From the NCBI GenBank assembly GCA_913049615.1, contig CAJWZI010000143.1, forward strand, positions 1 through 5,492: a stretch of 5,492 nucleotides of DNA, given 5' to 3'. This document shows positions 1 through 5,492 of this stretch, one piece after another; within the stretch, counting starts at the first letter, position 1, and every line of letters begins with the position of its first letter. The notes under the pieces were generated by a model, which made no database searches, had not been told where the DNA came from, and saw only the letters and a program-made list of their open reading frames with translations. The stretch is from an uncultured Alphaproteobacteria bacterium (GTDB lineage: Bacteria > Pseudomonadota > Alphaproteobacteria > GCA-2731375). The translations under genes and the position numbers were made by a program.

Positions 1-444
1 TATGGCCAGGGTGCCAAAATGGCGGCGCGCGACACCATCAACGCCGACGCATTCAGCCTGCAGCAAATCGAAGCGCTGGACACGCCCCGATGCGATGCTT
101 TGAATAGCACCCGCCGGGTCCCCGTGAAAGCCTACTGCGCGCGCCATTTCATTGGCCGTGCCAGCGGGAATAACAGAAAGTCGAACCCGGTCGTTGTCGG
201 GAGCGCCATCGCCCATGATGCCATTCAGCACACCATTCATGGTGCCATCACCACCAACGGCGATAAAATGTTCTGCTCCGTCGGCAATGCCCTGTCGGGC
301 CAAATCAGTCTCATCTCCTGCGCGCGCAGTTATGGTGACGTCAATATCTCCTAGCGCGGAGCGCAAACCAGCCTCGATCTCGGGCCAAGCCTTGCCGCAG
401 GCACCCTGACCGGCGGCGGGATTGACGATGACCCTAACCGGCAT
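1..444 (-). CDS. Diacylglycerol kinase-family lipid kinase, N-terminal part (cut by left window edge)
   Basis: The first 148 codons are visible and the frame is open to the window edge, so the C-terminal half is missing. Seen in the sequence: NPAAGQG at residues 8-14, the nucleotide-binding GGDGT at 64-68 followed by MNGVLNG, and PAGTANEMAR at 93-102. These are the hallmark blocks of the DAGK catalytic domain (YegS/BmrU-type lipid kinases). Such proteins transfer phosphate from ATP to diacylglycerol or a related lipid or sphingoid alcohol at the inner face of the membrane; the exact substrate cannot be read here. The ATG at 444-442 lies 9 nt after the stop of the isomerase gene with only a weak AGG upstream, so translation is probably coupled. 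An in-frame TAA four codons upstream leaves no earlier start. It is the last visible gene of a five-gene minus-strand run. The family is near certain; the substrate is unknown. Confidence 0.9.
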   Translation of the reverse strand, partial: MPVRVIVNPAAGQGACGKAWPEIEAGLRSALGDIDVTITARAGDETDLARQGIADGAEHFIAVGGDGTMNGVLNGIMGDGAPDNDRVRLSVIPAGTANEMARAVGFHGDPAGAIQSIASGRVQRFDLLQAECVGVDGVARRHFGTLAI

Positions 445-453
445 GACAGCCTG

Positions 454-1050
454 TTAGGCCTGCAAAGCCTCGGTCAGGAAACGAATGCGATCCTGACCCC
501 AGTAAGGCACACCATCATGGATGAACCAAGGCATGCCGAAGACTTCATGCTCGATGGCCTCGTCCGTGTTAGCCTGATGTATTGCCGCAAGGTCGTCAGC
601 GTCAATTCTCTCCGCCAAAGCTTGCCCATCAAAGCCCGCCTGATCTGCGGCAGTGATCAAAACCGAAAGATCGGATATATCTTGCTCGGCCTCCCAAACA
701 CAGGCCAGGAAGGCATTGGACAAGGCAATGGCGTCTTGACCCAACTGCCGTGCCGCAATCACCATATGGGCAGCCTTGCCGTCATCCACCGGAAAAAATT
801 TTGGCTCTATATTCATGGGTATGGACCAATGGCGCTTCCAACGTTCCAACTCCACGAGACGATAGGCCAGGCGGGCAGGATGGCGTTTGGGAACGGGCAG
901 TCCACCTGTCGCTGCCAACAACTGACTGCCAATCACAGGTTTGATATGGAAGGCTGCGCCGGTACTCTCAATAATCTCCGGCAGGCGCCGGCCGCCCATG
1001 TAGGTGTATGGCGAAGCTAGTGAAACGTAATAATCAACTTCCTTGCTCAT
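454..1050 (-). CDS. 2-hydroxychromene-2-carboxylate isomerase / kappa-GST-like DsbA-fold protein
   Basis: This is a 198-residue protein of the usual length for the NahD/kappa-class GST family (thioredoxin fold with an inserted helical domain). Seen: N-terminal strand VDYYVS followed by LASPYTY (11-17), where Ser13 sits at the glutathione-contacting serine position of the family. There is no CxxC, so it is not a disulfide oxidoreductase. The cis-proline block FGMPWF is at 171-176 (Pro174), followed by the family's C-terminal signature VPYWGQDRI (181-189). Characterised members isomerise 2-hydroxychromene-2-carboxylate in naphthalene breakdown using glutathione. Many proteobacterial homologues lie outside aromatic clusters, and no ring-cleavage genes are present here, so the true substrate is open. 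The ATG at 1050-1048 follows a modest GGGTGGA site, and the gene begins 17 nt after the chaperone stop. The cytoplasmic location is inferred from the lack of a signal peptide. Confidence 0.88.
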   Translation of the reverse strand: MSKEVDYYVSLASPYTYMGGRRLPEIIESTGAAFHIKPVIGSQLLAATGGLPVPKRHPARLAYRLVELERWKRHWSIPMNIEPKFFPVDDGKAAHMVIAARQLGQDAIALSNAFLACVWEAEQDISDLSVLITAADQAGFDGQALAERIDADDLAAIHQANTDEAIEHEVFGMPWFIHDGVPYWGQDRIRFLTEALQA

Positions 1051-1067
1051 AAGACGTCCACCCTATC

Positions 1068-1553
1068 CTAATGTTTATGTTCTTTCTTGCCACGCATCTT
1101 GTACGTCTCGCCTACTCCTTTGGCGCCCATACCCATAATCTTAATTTGGACCGTCATGTCGCCGGCCTTCTCGAACGTCAAGGTTAAGAGCAAGGAGCCA
1201 CCTTTTGCCAACGGCGATTTCAATCCCATGAGCATCACATGTAACCCACCCGGCTTCATAATGACCGTACCATAAGCTGGAATTTTGAGACTGCCGACGG
1301 GGCGCATTTTCATTACACCGCTGTCCATAACATGATTATGCAGAGCCGCACTTTTTGCCACGAGCGATTTTGCGGACAACAAACGATCCCCTGCATCTGA
1401 CGAATTTTTTATCGTGACATACACTACACCATTGCGTGCTTTGGTCGCCGTGGCGCGGGCCCAACCCTGAACATCCAAGCCCGCTCCGGCCCAGGCGGGA
1501 GACAGCAACAAGAAACTAATGAGAAACAGCAGATACCGCACTGGCCAATCCAA
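1068..1553 (-). CDS. PCu(A)C-family periplasmic copper chaperone
   Basis: With the TTG start at 1553 this is a 161-residue exported protein. Residues 1-22 form a signal peptide: Arg6, a leucine-rich core, and AWA before a likely cleavage at 22/23. The mature part carries the family's Cu(I) site in exact register H-x10-M-x21-H-x-M: His72, Met83, His105, Met107. Around these are GVMKMRPV and PGGLHVMLMGL, both typical of PCu(A)C (DUF461). Family members carry Cu(I) in the periplasm, mostly for CuA/CuB assembly of cytochrome oxidase. The tail, rich in Met, Lys and His (KKEHKH), could add metal binding. Start choice: GGAGG at 1562-1558 sits 4 nt before the TTG. Alternatives are GTG at 1541, ATG at 1598 or ATG at 1640, the last two giving an overlong n-region. 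The start lies inside the deacetylase gene (38-nt overlap). No Sco, cytochrome oxidase or copper pump gene is visible nearby. Confidence 0.9.
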   Translation of the reverse strand: MDWPVRYLLFLISFLLLSPAWAGAGLDVQGWARATATKARNGVVYVTIKNSSDAGDRLLSAKSLVAKSAALHNHVMDSGVMKMRPVGSLKIPAYGTVIMKPGGLHVMLMGLKSPLAKGGSLLLTLTFEKAGDMTVQIKIMGMGAKGVGETYKMRGKKEHKH

Positions 1554-2463
1554 TCGTCCTCCGGAATATATGATCCGCCGCACGGTATAACAATGCATGA
1601 CGCTGAGCCAGCAACACTGCGTTGCGATCATATCCGCCACCTAAGACACAGGCGACGGGGAGGTTTCGGCGAGCGCAAGCCGTGATGACCATTGCATCCC
1701 GGTCCGCCAGGCCTTCGTCCGTCAGGGCTAATTTACCCAAAACATCGGCATGATGGGGGTCGACACCGGCATTGTAAAAGACCAAATCCGGGCTCAAGTT
1801 AGCCAGCAGATCTGGCAGTTGTGCGGACAATATGTCGAGGTAATCCCTGTCGCCGGTGCCAGAGGGTAAACCGATGTCCAGATCGCTGGATTGTTTACGC
1901 ACCGGAAAATTGTCCCGGCAATGCATAGAAAAAGTGAAGACGGCGCCGTCGCCCCGAAAGATTTCCGCCGTGCCGTCCCCTTGATGTACATCCAGGTCTA
2001 CGACCAGCATGTTCATGGCCAAGCCCGAAGCCTGCAATACCCGGGCTGCGATCGCAACGTCATTGAAAAGGCAGTAGCCAGCACCATGGGCAGCGCCGGC
2101 ATGATGGCTACCGCCAGCGGTATTGCAAGCGATGCCATGTTGCAGGGCAAGGAGTGCGGTCATAACGGTACCGCCCGCAGAAATTCGCGCTCGATCTGCC
2201 AACTGAGGTGAAAGGGGCAACCCAATTCGGCGCATTACATTGTCATTCGCTGTCTGCGTCAGAATGCCATCCACATAGTCAGAATCATGAACTAATTCCA
2301 ACCACCAACGGGGCGGCATCGCCGGTTTGTTTAAGGTCTGGGCTGTGGCCAAACCCTCGTTCCGCAGCAATTGGATTAACCGGCTGTATTTTCCCATAGG
2401 AAAACCGTGCTTGCGGGGCAATGTCATAACGTAACTGGGGTGATGCACGATAGGAACTGCCAT
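1516..2463 (-). CDS. Histone deacetylase-family (class IV-type) zinc deacetylase
   Basis: A complete 315-residue member of the arginase/deacetylase fold, with the short length typical of bacterial class IV (HDAC11-like) proteins. Catalytic features seen in order: the His120-His121 dyad in GGSHHAG; FNDVAIAA at 133-140; Zn ligands Asp158 and His160 in DLDVHQGDGT; the third Zn ligand Asp235 in NAGVDPHHAD; and the transition-state Tyr278 in GGGYD. All expected catalytic residues are present, so the enzyme should be active. Bacterial members remove acyl groups from lysine side chains, polyamines or small amides; nothing here decides among these. There is no signal peptide, so it is cytoplasmic. 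Its ATG shares one base with the TAA of the upstream phosphatase gene (TAATG), implying translational coupling. Its 3' end overlaps the start of the copper chaperone. The tail after about residue 300 lies outside the catalytic motifs. Confidence 0.93.
   Translation of the reverse strand: MAVPIVHHPSYVMTLPRKHGFPMGKYSRLIQLLRNEGLATAQTLNKPAMPPRWWLELVHDSDYVDGILTQTANDNVMRRIGLPLSPQLADRARISAGGTVMTALLALQHGIACNTAGGSHHAGAAHGAGYCLFNDVAIAARVLQASGLAMNMLVVDLDVHQGDGTAEIFRGDGAVFTFSMHCRDNFPVRKQSSDLDIGLPSGTGDRDYLDILSAQLPDLLANLSPDLVFYNAGVDPHHADVLGKLALTDEGLADRDAMVITACARRNLPVACVLGGGYDRNAVLLAQRHALLYRAADHIFRRTIGLASAVSAVSH
1558..1562 (-). promoter_or_regulatory. Shine-Dalgarno GGAGG for the copper chaperone TTG start
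   Basis: GGAGG on the minus strand is 4 nt from the TTG at 1553-1551 and 16 nt from the GTG at 1541-1539. The TTG gives a compact signal peptide, so it is preferred. The site lies within the coding region of the deacetylase, so initiation there would occur on mRNA already being translated in another frame. Confidence 0.55.
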
Positions 2464-3089
2464 TACGCCGGTCCCATTGATATTCCGTAGGTGAGGAGAA
2501 CATCCCTTAAACCATGAATGCCGCGAAATTGGTGAGTTAATAGCGCAGCCATCTGGGCTGACGCGATATAGGCCGGAGTATCATCAATGAAGAGAGTACT
2601 ATTCGGCTTGCCGCCCAGTTCCGTCAAAATTAGACGGAAGATTTCAGGCTTCTCCTTGGTGGATTTCAGTTGACTTGAGAAGAAAGCTTGTTCGCCAAAC
2701 AACGTCGCTGCCTGTGGGAACACCTCGGCAAATCCATCCTGCAACAGGGGACCGTTATTTGTCAGCATGGCGATGGCCGTCTGGCAACCGACCTGGGCCA
2801 CAAGATCCAACATTACCGCGTCCGGCTCAATTGAATCCCTGCGCGCACGCAGCCAATCAACACGTGAAACTGAAACGCCTAGTCGCTCGCTGAATTGGTT
2901 CAAGTAATCTTCGGCTGAATACAGGCCGCGGTCACCCTGATCGTCAAATCCAGATCGAAATATGGCGGCATCAATATCTGCAGCAGGCAACCCCGTGACG
3001 TCGGATAGAATCCGCAATCGTTCGTTAAAATCATAACGGCACAGAACACCGTCCATATCAAATATCACCAATTCAATATTTGACTGCAA
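2463..3089 (-). CDS. HAD-superfamily phosphatase, YihX-like (subfamily IA)
   Basis: Taken from the TTG at 3089 this is a 208-residue cytoplasmic hydrolase. HAD motif I is FDMDGVL with nucleophile Asp11 and acid/base Asp13. Motif II is LTNN with Thr110. Motif III is Lys147 in EKPEIF. Motif IV is FIDD with Asp169-Asp170. A helical cap lies between motifs I and II. The order and wording (FDMDGV, the RILSDVTGLP region, KPEIF, DDTPAYIASA) resemble E. coli YihX, a sugar-1-phosphate phosphatase. The substrate here is unproven. Start choice: AAAGGAG at 3105-3099 is 9 nt before the TTG, and this start puts motif I near the N-terminus as in relatives. In-frame ATGs at 3119 and 3140 and a TTG at 3161 have weak upstream sites; the ATG at 3119 is the main alternative. 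It is the first gene of the five-gene run and is coupled to the deacetylase by a 1-nt overlap. Confidence 0.88.
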   Translation of the reverse strand: MQSNIELVIFDMDGVLCRYDFNERLRILSDVTGLPAADIDAAIFRSGFDDQGDRGLYSAEDYLNQFSERLGVSVSRVDWLRARRDSIEPDAVMLDLVAQVGCQTAIAMLTNNGPLLQDGFAEVFPQAATLFGEQAFFSSQLKSTKEKPEIFRLILTELGGKPNSTLFIDDTPAYIASAQMAALLTHQFRGIHGLRDVLLTYGISMGPA

Positions 3090-3247
3090 AATATCCAGCT
3101 CCTTTGGTTTGCGTAACATGCCTGTATTTGATGTCTGCATTGCTGACCCGAATTTTGGCAATGCCAGATTTGCTTAAGACATCTTCCTGCGCCTATCCAT
3201 CACCGGCACCGATGTTCGAGGCTCTTGCACACAGTCCACCGAGGTCA
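3090..3247 (-). other. Non-coding leader upstream of the HAD gene
   Basis: Together with the SDR remnant, this fills the 317-nt gap between the dehydratase stop and the HAD start. All three minus-strand frames either contain stops or lack a recognisable start with a ribosome site. I see no clear stem-loop followed by a T-run that would end the dehydratase transcript. A TTGACC at about 3249-3244 could be a -35 element for the five-gene run, but no good -10 follows at the usual distance, so no promoter is called. It may be further debris of the deleted SDR gene. Confidence 0.4.
3099..3105 (-). promoter_or_regulatory. Shine-Dalgarno AAAGGAG deciding a TTG start
   Basis: AAAGGAG on the minus strand lies 9 nt before the TTG at 3089-3087. 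It is far better than anything ahead of the upstream in-frame ATGs at 3119 and 3140, so it favours the TTG as the start of the HAD phosphatase. The site is seen directly; its use is inferred. Confidence 0.6.
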
Positions 3248-3397
3248 AATCCTTCCCCGGGACGAGGTCTCATCATACTCGCGAGAAATGACAATGTCTT
3301 TGCTGCTTTACTCCGCCATAACCTGGGCGATAAATATTCACAACACTCGGTCGGTCCCAATGACAACCGCCCATCAACCGTCCAGTCGAAAAATCAT
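3248..3397 (-). pseudogene. Remnant of a short-chain dehydrogenase/reductase (SDR) gene, N-terminal part only
   Basis: An ATG at 3397-3395 follows AAAGGAG (3408-3402), which overlaps the stop of the dehydratase gene. The frame reads MIFRLDG, stop, WAVVIGTDRVL, stop, IFIAQVMAE, stop, SSKDIVISREYDE. SDR proteins typically begin with FRLDGK, then a hydrophobic strand, a TGxxxGIG loop, AIA..LAE, xGA and VVI. All blocks occur here in the right order and spacing. The stops fall at codons 8, 20 and 30. Codon 20 is the third loop glycine, where GGA to TGA would suffice, and Val18 (GTG) stands where a glycine (GGG) is expected. Only about 50 codons are recognisable of the roughly 250 in an intact SDR, so most of the gene is deleted. 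I see no SDR catalytic YxxxK block downstream. Its position suggests it was once co-translated with the dehydratase. It could be chance similarity, but the ribosome site and motif register argue against that. Confidence 0.5.
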
Positions 3398-3406
3398 GAC
3401 ACTCCT

Positions 3407-4933
3407 TTACAGGATCGCGCCGACGGTCCAGGGAACAAATTCGTCCGCGCCGATGCCCAATTTTTCTGATTTTGACAGTTCGCCCGAAGCTGTCGACACG
3501 ACCAAGTCGAAGATATCCTGCCCCATTTCTTGGATCGTTGCCTCACCATCAACGATACGGCCGCAGTTGATATCCATGTCGCCTGCCATGCGGTCAAACA
3601 TCGTGGTATTCGTCGCCAATTTCAGGCAGGGCGTCGGTTTGCATCCAAAGACAGAGCCACGGCCCGTGGTGAAACAGGCGATGTTGGCTCCGCCTGCCAC
3701 CATTCCGGTGATGGAGGCCGGGTCATAGCCGGGAGTATCCATGAAGACAAAACCCTTTTCGGTAATCTTTTCCGCATATGGGTAGACATCCACAAGGTTA
3801 GTAGTACCGCCCTTGGCCGTCGCTCCGAGGGACTTTTCCAGAATTGTGGTCAAGCCACCCGCCTTGTTTCCTGGCGATGGATTATTGTTCATCTCTGCCC
3901 CCAGGGCAGAGGTATAGTTTTCCCACCAATGGATATGTTCAATAAGTTTTTCACCGACTTCCCTACTGACGGCGCGTCGGGTCAACAGATGTTCGGCGCC
4001 AAAAATTTCTGGCGTCTCTGCAAGACAGGCGGTGCCCCCGTGCCGCACCAGAAGATCCGCCGCTGCCCCCAAGCTGGGATTTGCTGAAATCCCGGAATAT
4101 GCGTCAGATCCGCCGCATTCCATGCCCAGAATCAGTTCACTGACCGGGATGGTTTCCCGCTCGACCTTGTCTGCATCGGCCAGCATATCCTCTATTAAGC
4201 CAATACCGTATGCCACGGTTTTCTCCGTGCCTCCTGAATCTTGGATAGTAAAGGCATGAAGTTTATCGGAGGTATTTAGTTTTTCCGCCTCCATCATGGC
4301 GCCAATTTGGTTTGCCTCACACCCCAAACCCAATAGCAAATTAGCCGCAAAATTCGGATGTTTGGCGTAGCCCGAAATGGTCCGCTGAATGTAGTTCAGG
4401 CCGATGCCGGCACAGCCACCACAGCCGTAATCATGGGTCAAGGCCACAACGCCATCTACATTGGGGTAATCCACCAGTGCATCGCCCCTGAAATGGTCGG
4501 CAATCATGCGAGCTGCCGTAGCGGAACAATTCACTGACGTGAGCACGCCGATGTAGTTGCGCGTAGCGACGCGACCATCTGTACGGCGGATGCCTTGAAA
4601 TGTGGCCCGCCTATGTTCAGGTACAAATTCAACCGGTGTCACATTGGCGCCGTACATGTAGTCCCGATCGAAGTCCTTGACCATGACGTTATGAGTATGC
4701 ACGTGATCGCCCGGCCTAATATCTATGCTGGCAAAGCCAATGATCTGATCGTATTTTCGCACGGGTTCGTCCTTGGCGATGACCTTGGTAGCAATCTTAT
4801 GACCGGCCGGAATAGGGTCATTGGCTGCCACCCCCTCACTGGCCAAGCGGTCGCCTTGAGCAATATCATCCCGGGCCACGATTACGTTATCATCAGGATG
4901 TAAGCGGATTGTGGTTGATTGCTGATCGGTCAT
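3407..4933 (-). CDS. UxaA-family (altronate/galactarate-type) dehydratase with SAF domain
   Basis: A 508-residue protein of full length for the UxaA/GarD family, whose members dehydrate sugar acids (altronate, galactarate) to 2-keto-3-deoxy products using a metal, usually Fe(II). Residues ~14-85 form the SAF domain. The catalytic part begins near 115 with TDGRVATRNYIGVLTS (118-133) and NCSATAA (135-141). It continues with HDYGCGGCAGI (167-177), GLGCEANQI (202-210), GMECGGSDAYSGISANP (270-286), ETPEIFGAE (306-314), MDTPGYDP (398-405), TTGRGSVFGCKPTPC (422-436) and MDINCG (453-458). The conserved Cys and His residues are all present. Start: AAGGAAG at 4946-4940, 6 nt before the ATG, precedes the SAF domain; a longer frame to 5044 would run across the divergent promoter region. 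Substrate specificity cannot be read from sequence. It is transcribed away from the neighbouring esterase and was probably once followed by an SDR. Confidence 0.93.
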   Translation of the reverse strand: MTDQQSTTIRLHPDDNVIVARDDIAQGDRLASEGVAANDPIPAGHKIATKVIAKDEPVRKYDQIIGFASIDIRPGDHVHTHNVMVKDFDRDYMYGANVTPVEFVPEHRRATFQGIRRTDGRVATRNYIGVLTSVNCSATAARMIADHFRGDALVDYPNVDGVVALTHDYGCGGCAGIGLNYIQRTISGYAKHPNFAANLLLGLGCEANQIGAMMEAEKLNTSDKLHAFTIQDSGGTEKTVAYGIGLIEDMLADADKVERETIPVSELILGMECGGSDAYSGISANPSLGAAADLLVRHGGTACLAETPEIFGAEHLLTRRAVSREVGEKLIEHIHWWENYTSALGAEMNNNPSPGNKAGGLTTILEKSLGATAKGGTTNLVDVYPYAEKITEKGFVFMDTPGYDPASITGMVAGGANIACFTTGRGSVFGCKPTPCLKLATNTTMFDRMAGDMDINCGRIVDGEATIQEMGQDIFDLVVSTASGELSKSEKLGIGADEFVPWTVGAIL

Positions 4934-4962
4934 TGAAATCTTCCTTGGGTTGACGCCATAGT
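4933..4962 (+). promoter_or_regulatory. Candidate sigma70-type promoter for the esterase
   Basis: TTGAAA (4933-4938), an 18-nt spacer and CATAGT (4957-4962) match 5 of 6 and 4 of 6 consensus bases. Transcription would start just inside the inverted repeat, about 30 nt before the esterase ATG. A TTGACG at 4950-4955 is an alternative -35, but no good -10 follows it. Confidence 0.25.
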
Positions 4963-4965
4963 GAG

Positions 4966-4984
4966 CGGAATGTACCGCATTCGG
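4966..4984. promoter_or_regulatory. 19-nt imperfect inverted repeat, candidate operator
   Basis: CGGAATGTACCGCATTCGG has 7-nt arms (CGGAATG and CATTCGG, 6 of 7 paired) around a 5-nt centre, TACCG. It lies in the 64-nt spacer between the divergent dehydratase and esterase genes and overlaps the candidate -10 of the dehydratase promoter. This is the arrangement expected for a repressor controlling both directions. No regulator gene is visible in the window, and the repeat could be chance. Confidence 0.35.
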
Positions 4985-4998
4985 GAAAGGTCGGACAA
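4969..4998 (-). promoter_or_regulatory. Candidate sigma70-type promoter for the dehydratase
   Basis: On the minus strand TTGTCC (4998-4993) is followed by an 18-nt spacer and TACATT (4974-4969). Each hexamer matches 4 of 6 consensus bases. Initiation near 4962 would leave a leader of roughly 30 nt carrying the AAGGAAG site. It is weak, but well placed relative to the inverted repeat. Confidence 0.3.
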
Positions 4999-5492
4999 TG
5001 CCGCTGGATCCGCAAGTTGAATATGTTTTAGGGCTGGTTGCCAAATCGCCCTATCCCGAATTTCACACCGTATCGCCCGAAGAGGCGCGGGAAATTTTTG
5101 AACAAACAGCCCCAGCACTAAACATCCAGCCGGAGAATGTCTATCGTTCTGAAGATCTTTGGATAGATGGGATTGACGGCGATATTCCCATCAGAATTTA
5201 CACACCCCATGCGCCCGCTGCTCACGAGAAATTACCCGTATTGGTATTTTACCATGGTGGAGGCTTTGTCATTGGCAGTCTGGATAGCTACGACAGTTTA
5301 TGCCGGGCTTTAGCTAATCGGGCGGAATGCATCGTCATCTCGGTAGATTATCGACTGGCGCCGGAACAAAAATTTCCGGCCGCTGTTAATGATGCTTTAG
5401 GAGCCTATCAGTGGGTAGCTGATCACGCCCACGAACTGGATGGGGACGCCACACGCCTTGCGATCGCCGGAGATTCGGCCGGCGGCAATATC
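4998..5492 (+). CDS. Alpha/beta-hydrolase fold-3 (HSL/family IV) esterase, N-terminal part (cut by right window edge)
   Basis: The first 165 codons are visible and open to the edge. Seen: the oxyanion-hole HGGGF at 86-90, the family-specific YRLAPE at 118-123, and the nucleophile elbow GDSAGGN at 158-164 with catalytic Ser160. The catalytic Asp and His would lie beyond the window. The leading cap helices (residues 1-45), beginning MPLDPQVEYVL, are typical of this family. Members hydrolyse short- to medium-chain carboxylic esters in the cytoplasm; no signal peptide is visible. The ATG at 4998 is preceded by AAAGG (4986-4990) at 7 nt, and no better in-frame start is seen. It diverges from the sugar-acid dehydratase with a 64-nt spacer, so the two may be co-regulated, for instance with the esterase releasing an acyl group or opening a lactone-like substrate. 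That link is inference. Confidence 0.92.
   Translation, partial: MPLDPQVEYVLGLVAKSPYPEFHTVSPEEAREIFEQTAPALNIQPENVYRSEDLWIDGIDGDIPIRIYTPHAPAAHEKLPVLVFYHGGGFVIGSLDSYDSLCRALANRAECIVISVDYRLAPEQKFPAAVNDALGAYQWVADHAHELDGDATRLAIAGDSAGGNI

Noticed and set aside
517..1020. Plus-strand frame of 167 codons opposite the isomerase
   Set aside because: It is fully antisense to a well-supported gene and has no recognisable motif.
3205..3221. Short hairpin with CATC/GATG arms in the HAD leader
   Set aside because: The arms are only 4 nt around a 9-nt loop with no T-run, so it is not a credible terminator or attenuator.
3248..3397. Stop-codon recoding (TGA read as an amino acid) to restore the SDR
   Set aside because: One of the stops is TAA, the frame still ends after about 50 codons, and no other gene in the window contains internal TGA. 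Decay is the simpler explanation.
3225..4087. Overlapping plus-strand open frames opposite the dehydratase (up to 185 codons)
   Set aside because: They lie antisense to a gene with clear family motifs, show no recognisable domain, and have low-complexity or arbitrary composition. They are shadow frames.
4934..5044. N-terminal extension of the dehydratase up to 5044
   Set aside because: It would overlap the divergent esterase start and promoter region. A good ribosome site sits before the ATG at 4933, just ahead of the SAF domain, and the extension looks unlike family N-termini.
1..5492. CRISPR arrays, tRNA or rRNA genes, insertion sequences, attachment sites
   Set aside because: No regularly spaced direct repeats, transposase-like frames, terminal inverted repeats or structural RNA signatures were seen by eye.

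Overview
The window looks like a bacterial chromosome segment, most likely from an alphaproteobacterium. This rests on gene content: a NahD-like isomerase, a PCu(A)C copper chaperone, a class IV-type histone-deacetylase homologue and a UxaA-family dehydratase. GC content looks moderate by eye and was not computed. The taxonomic call is inference; no rRNA, tRNA, mobile element or CRISPR array was seen.

Layout. Positions 1-3089 hold a tightly packed minus-strand run of five genes. In transcription order they are a YihX-like HAD phosphatase (2463-3089), a class IV-type HDAC-family deacetylase (1516-2463), an exported PCu(A)C copper chaperone (1068-1553), a 2-hydroxychromene-2-carboxylate isomerase/DsbA-fold protein (454-1050), and a diacylglycerol-kinase-family lipid kinase (1-444, running off the left edge). 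Junctions are a 1-nt TAATG overlap, a 38-nt overlap, a 17-nt gap and a 9-nt gap, so one operon is the simplest reading. Two genes, the phosphatase and the chaperone, appear to start at TTG, each behind a strong Shine-Dalgarno sequence.

Positions 3090-3406 lie between that run and the next gene and hold no intact gene. Just after the stop of the upstream gene, a good ribosome binding site leads into a reading frame that resembles the N-terminus of a short-chain dehydrogenase/reductase (SDR). It is broken by three in-frame stops within 30 codons. I read this as a decayed, mostly deleted SDR gene that once sat directly behind the dehydratase.

Positions 3407-4933 (minus strand) encode a full-length altronate/galactarate dehydratase-family enzyme with an N-terminal SAF domain. 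Positions 4998-5492 (plus strand) encode the first 165 residues of an HSL-type (family IV) alpha/beta-hydrolase, cut by the right edge. The two genes diverge from a 64-nt spacer with a 19-nt imperfect inverted repeat and weak back-to-back promoter candidates.

Functionally, the dehydratase, the SDR remnant and the divergent esterase suggest a sugar-acid or ester catabolic locus that has lost a step. The five-gene run mixes phosphatase, deacetylase, copper handling, GST-like and lipid-kinase functions with no obvious common pathway. I found no convincing undescribed defence, mobile or regulatory system here; the pseudogene and the divergent spacer are the observations most worth following up.
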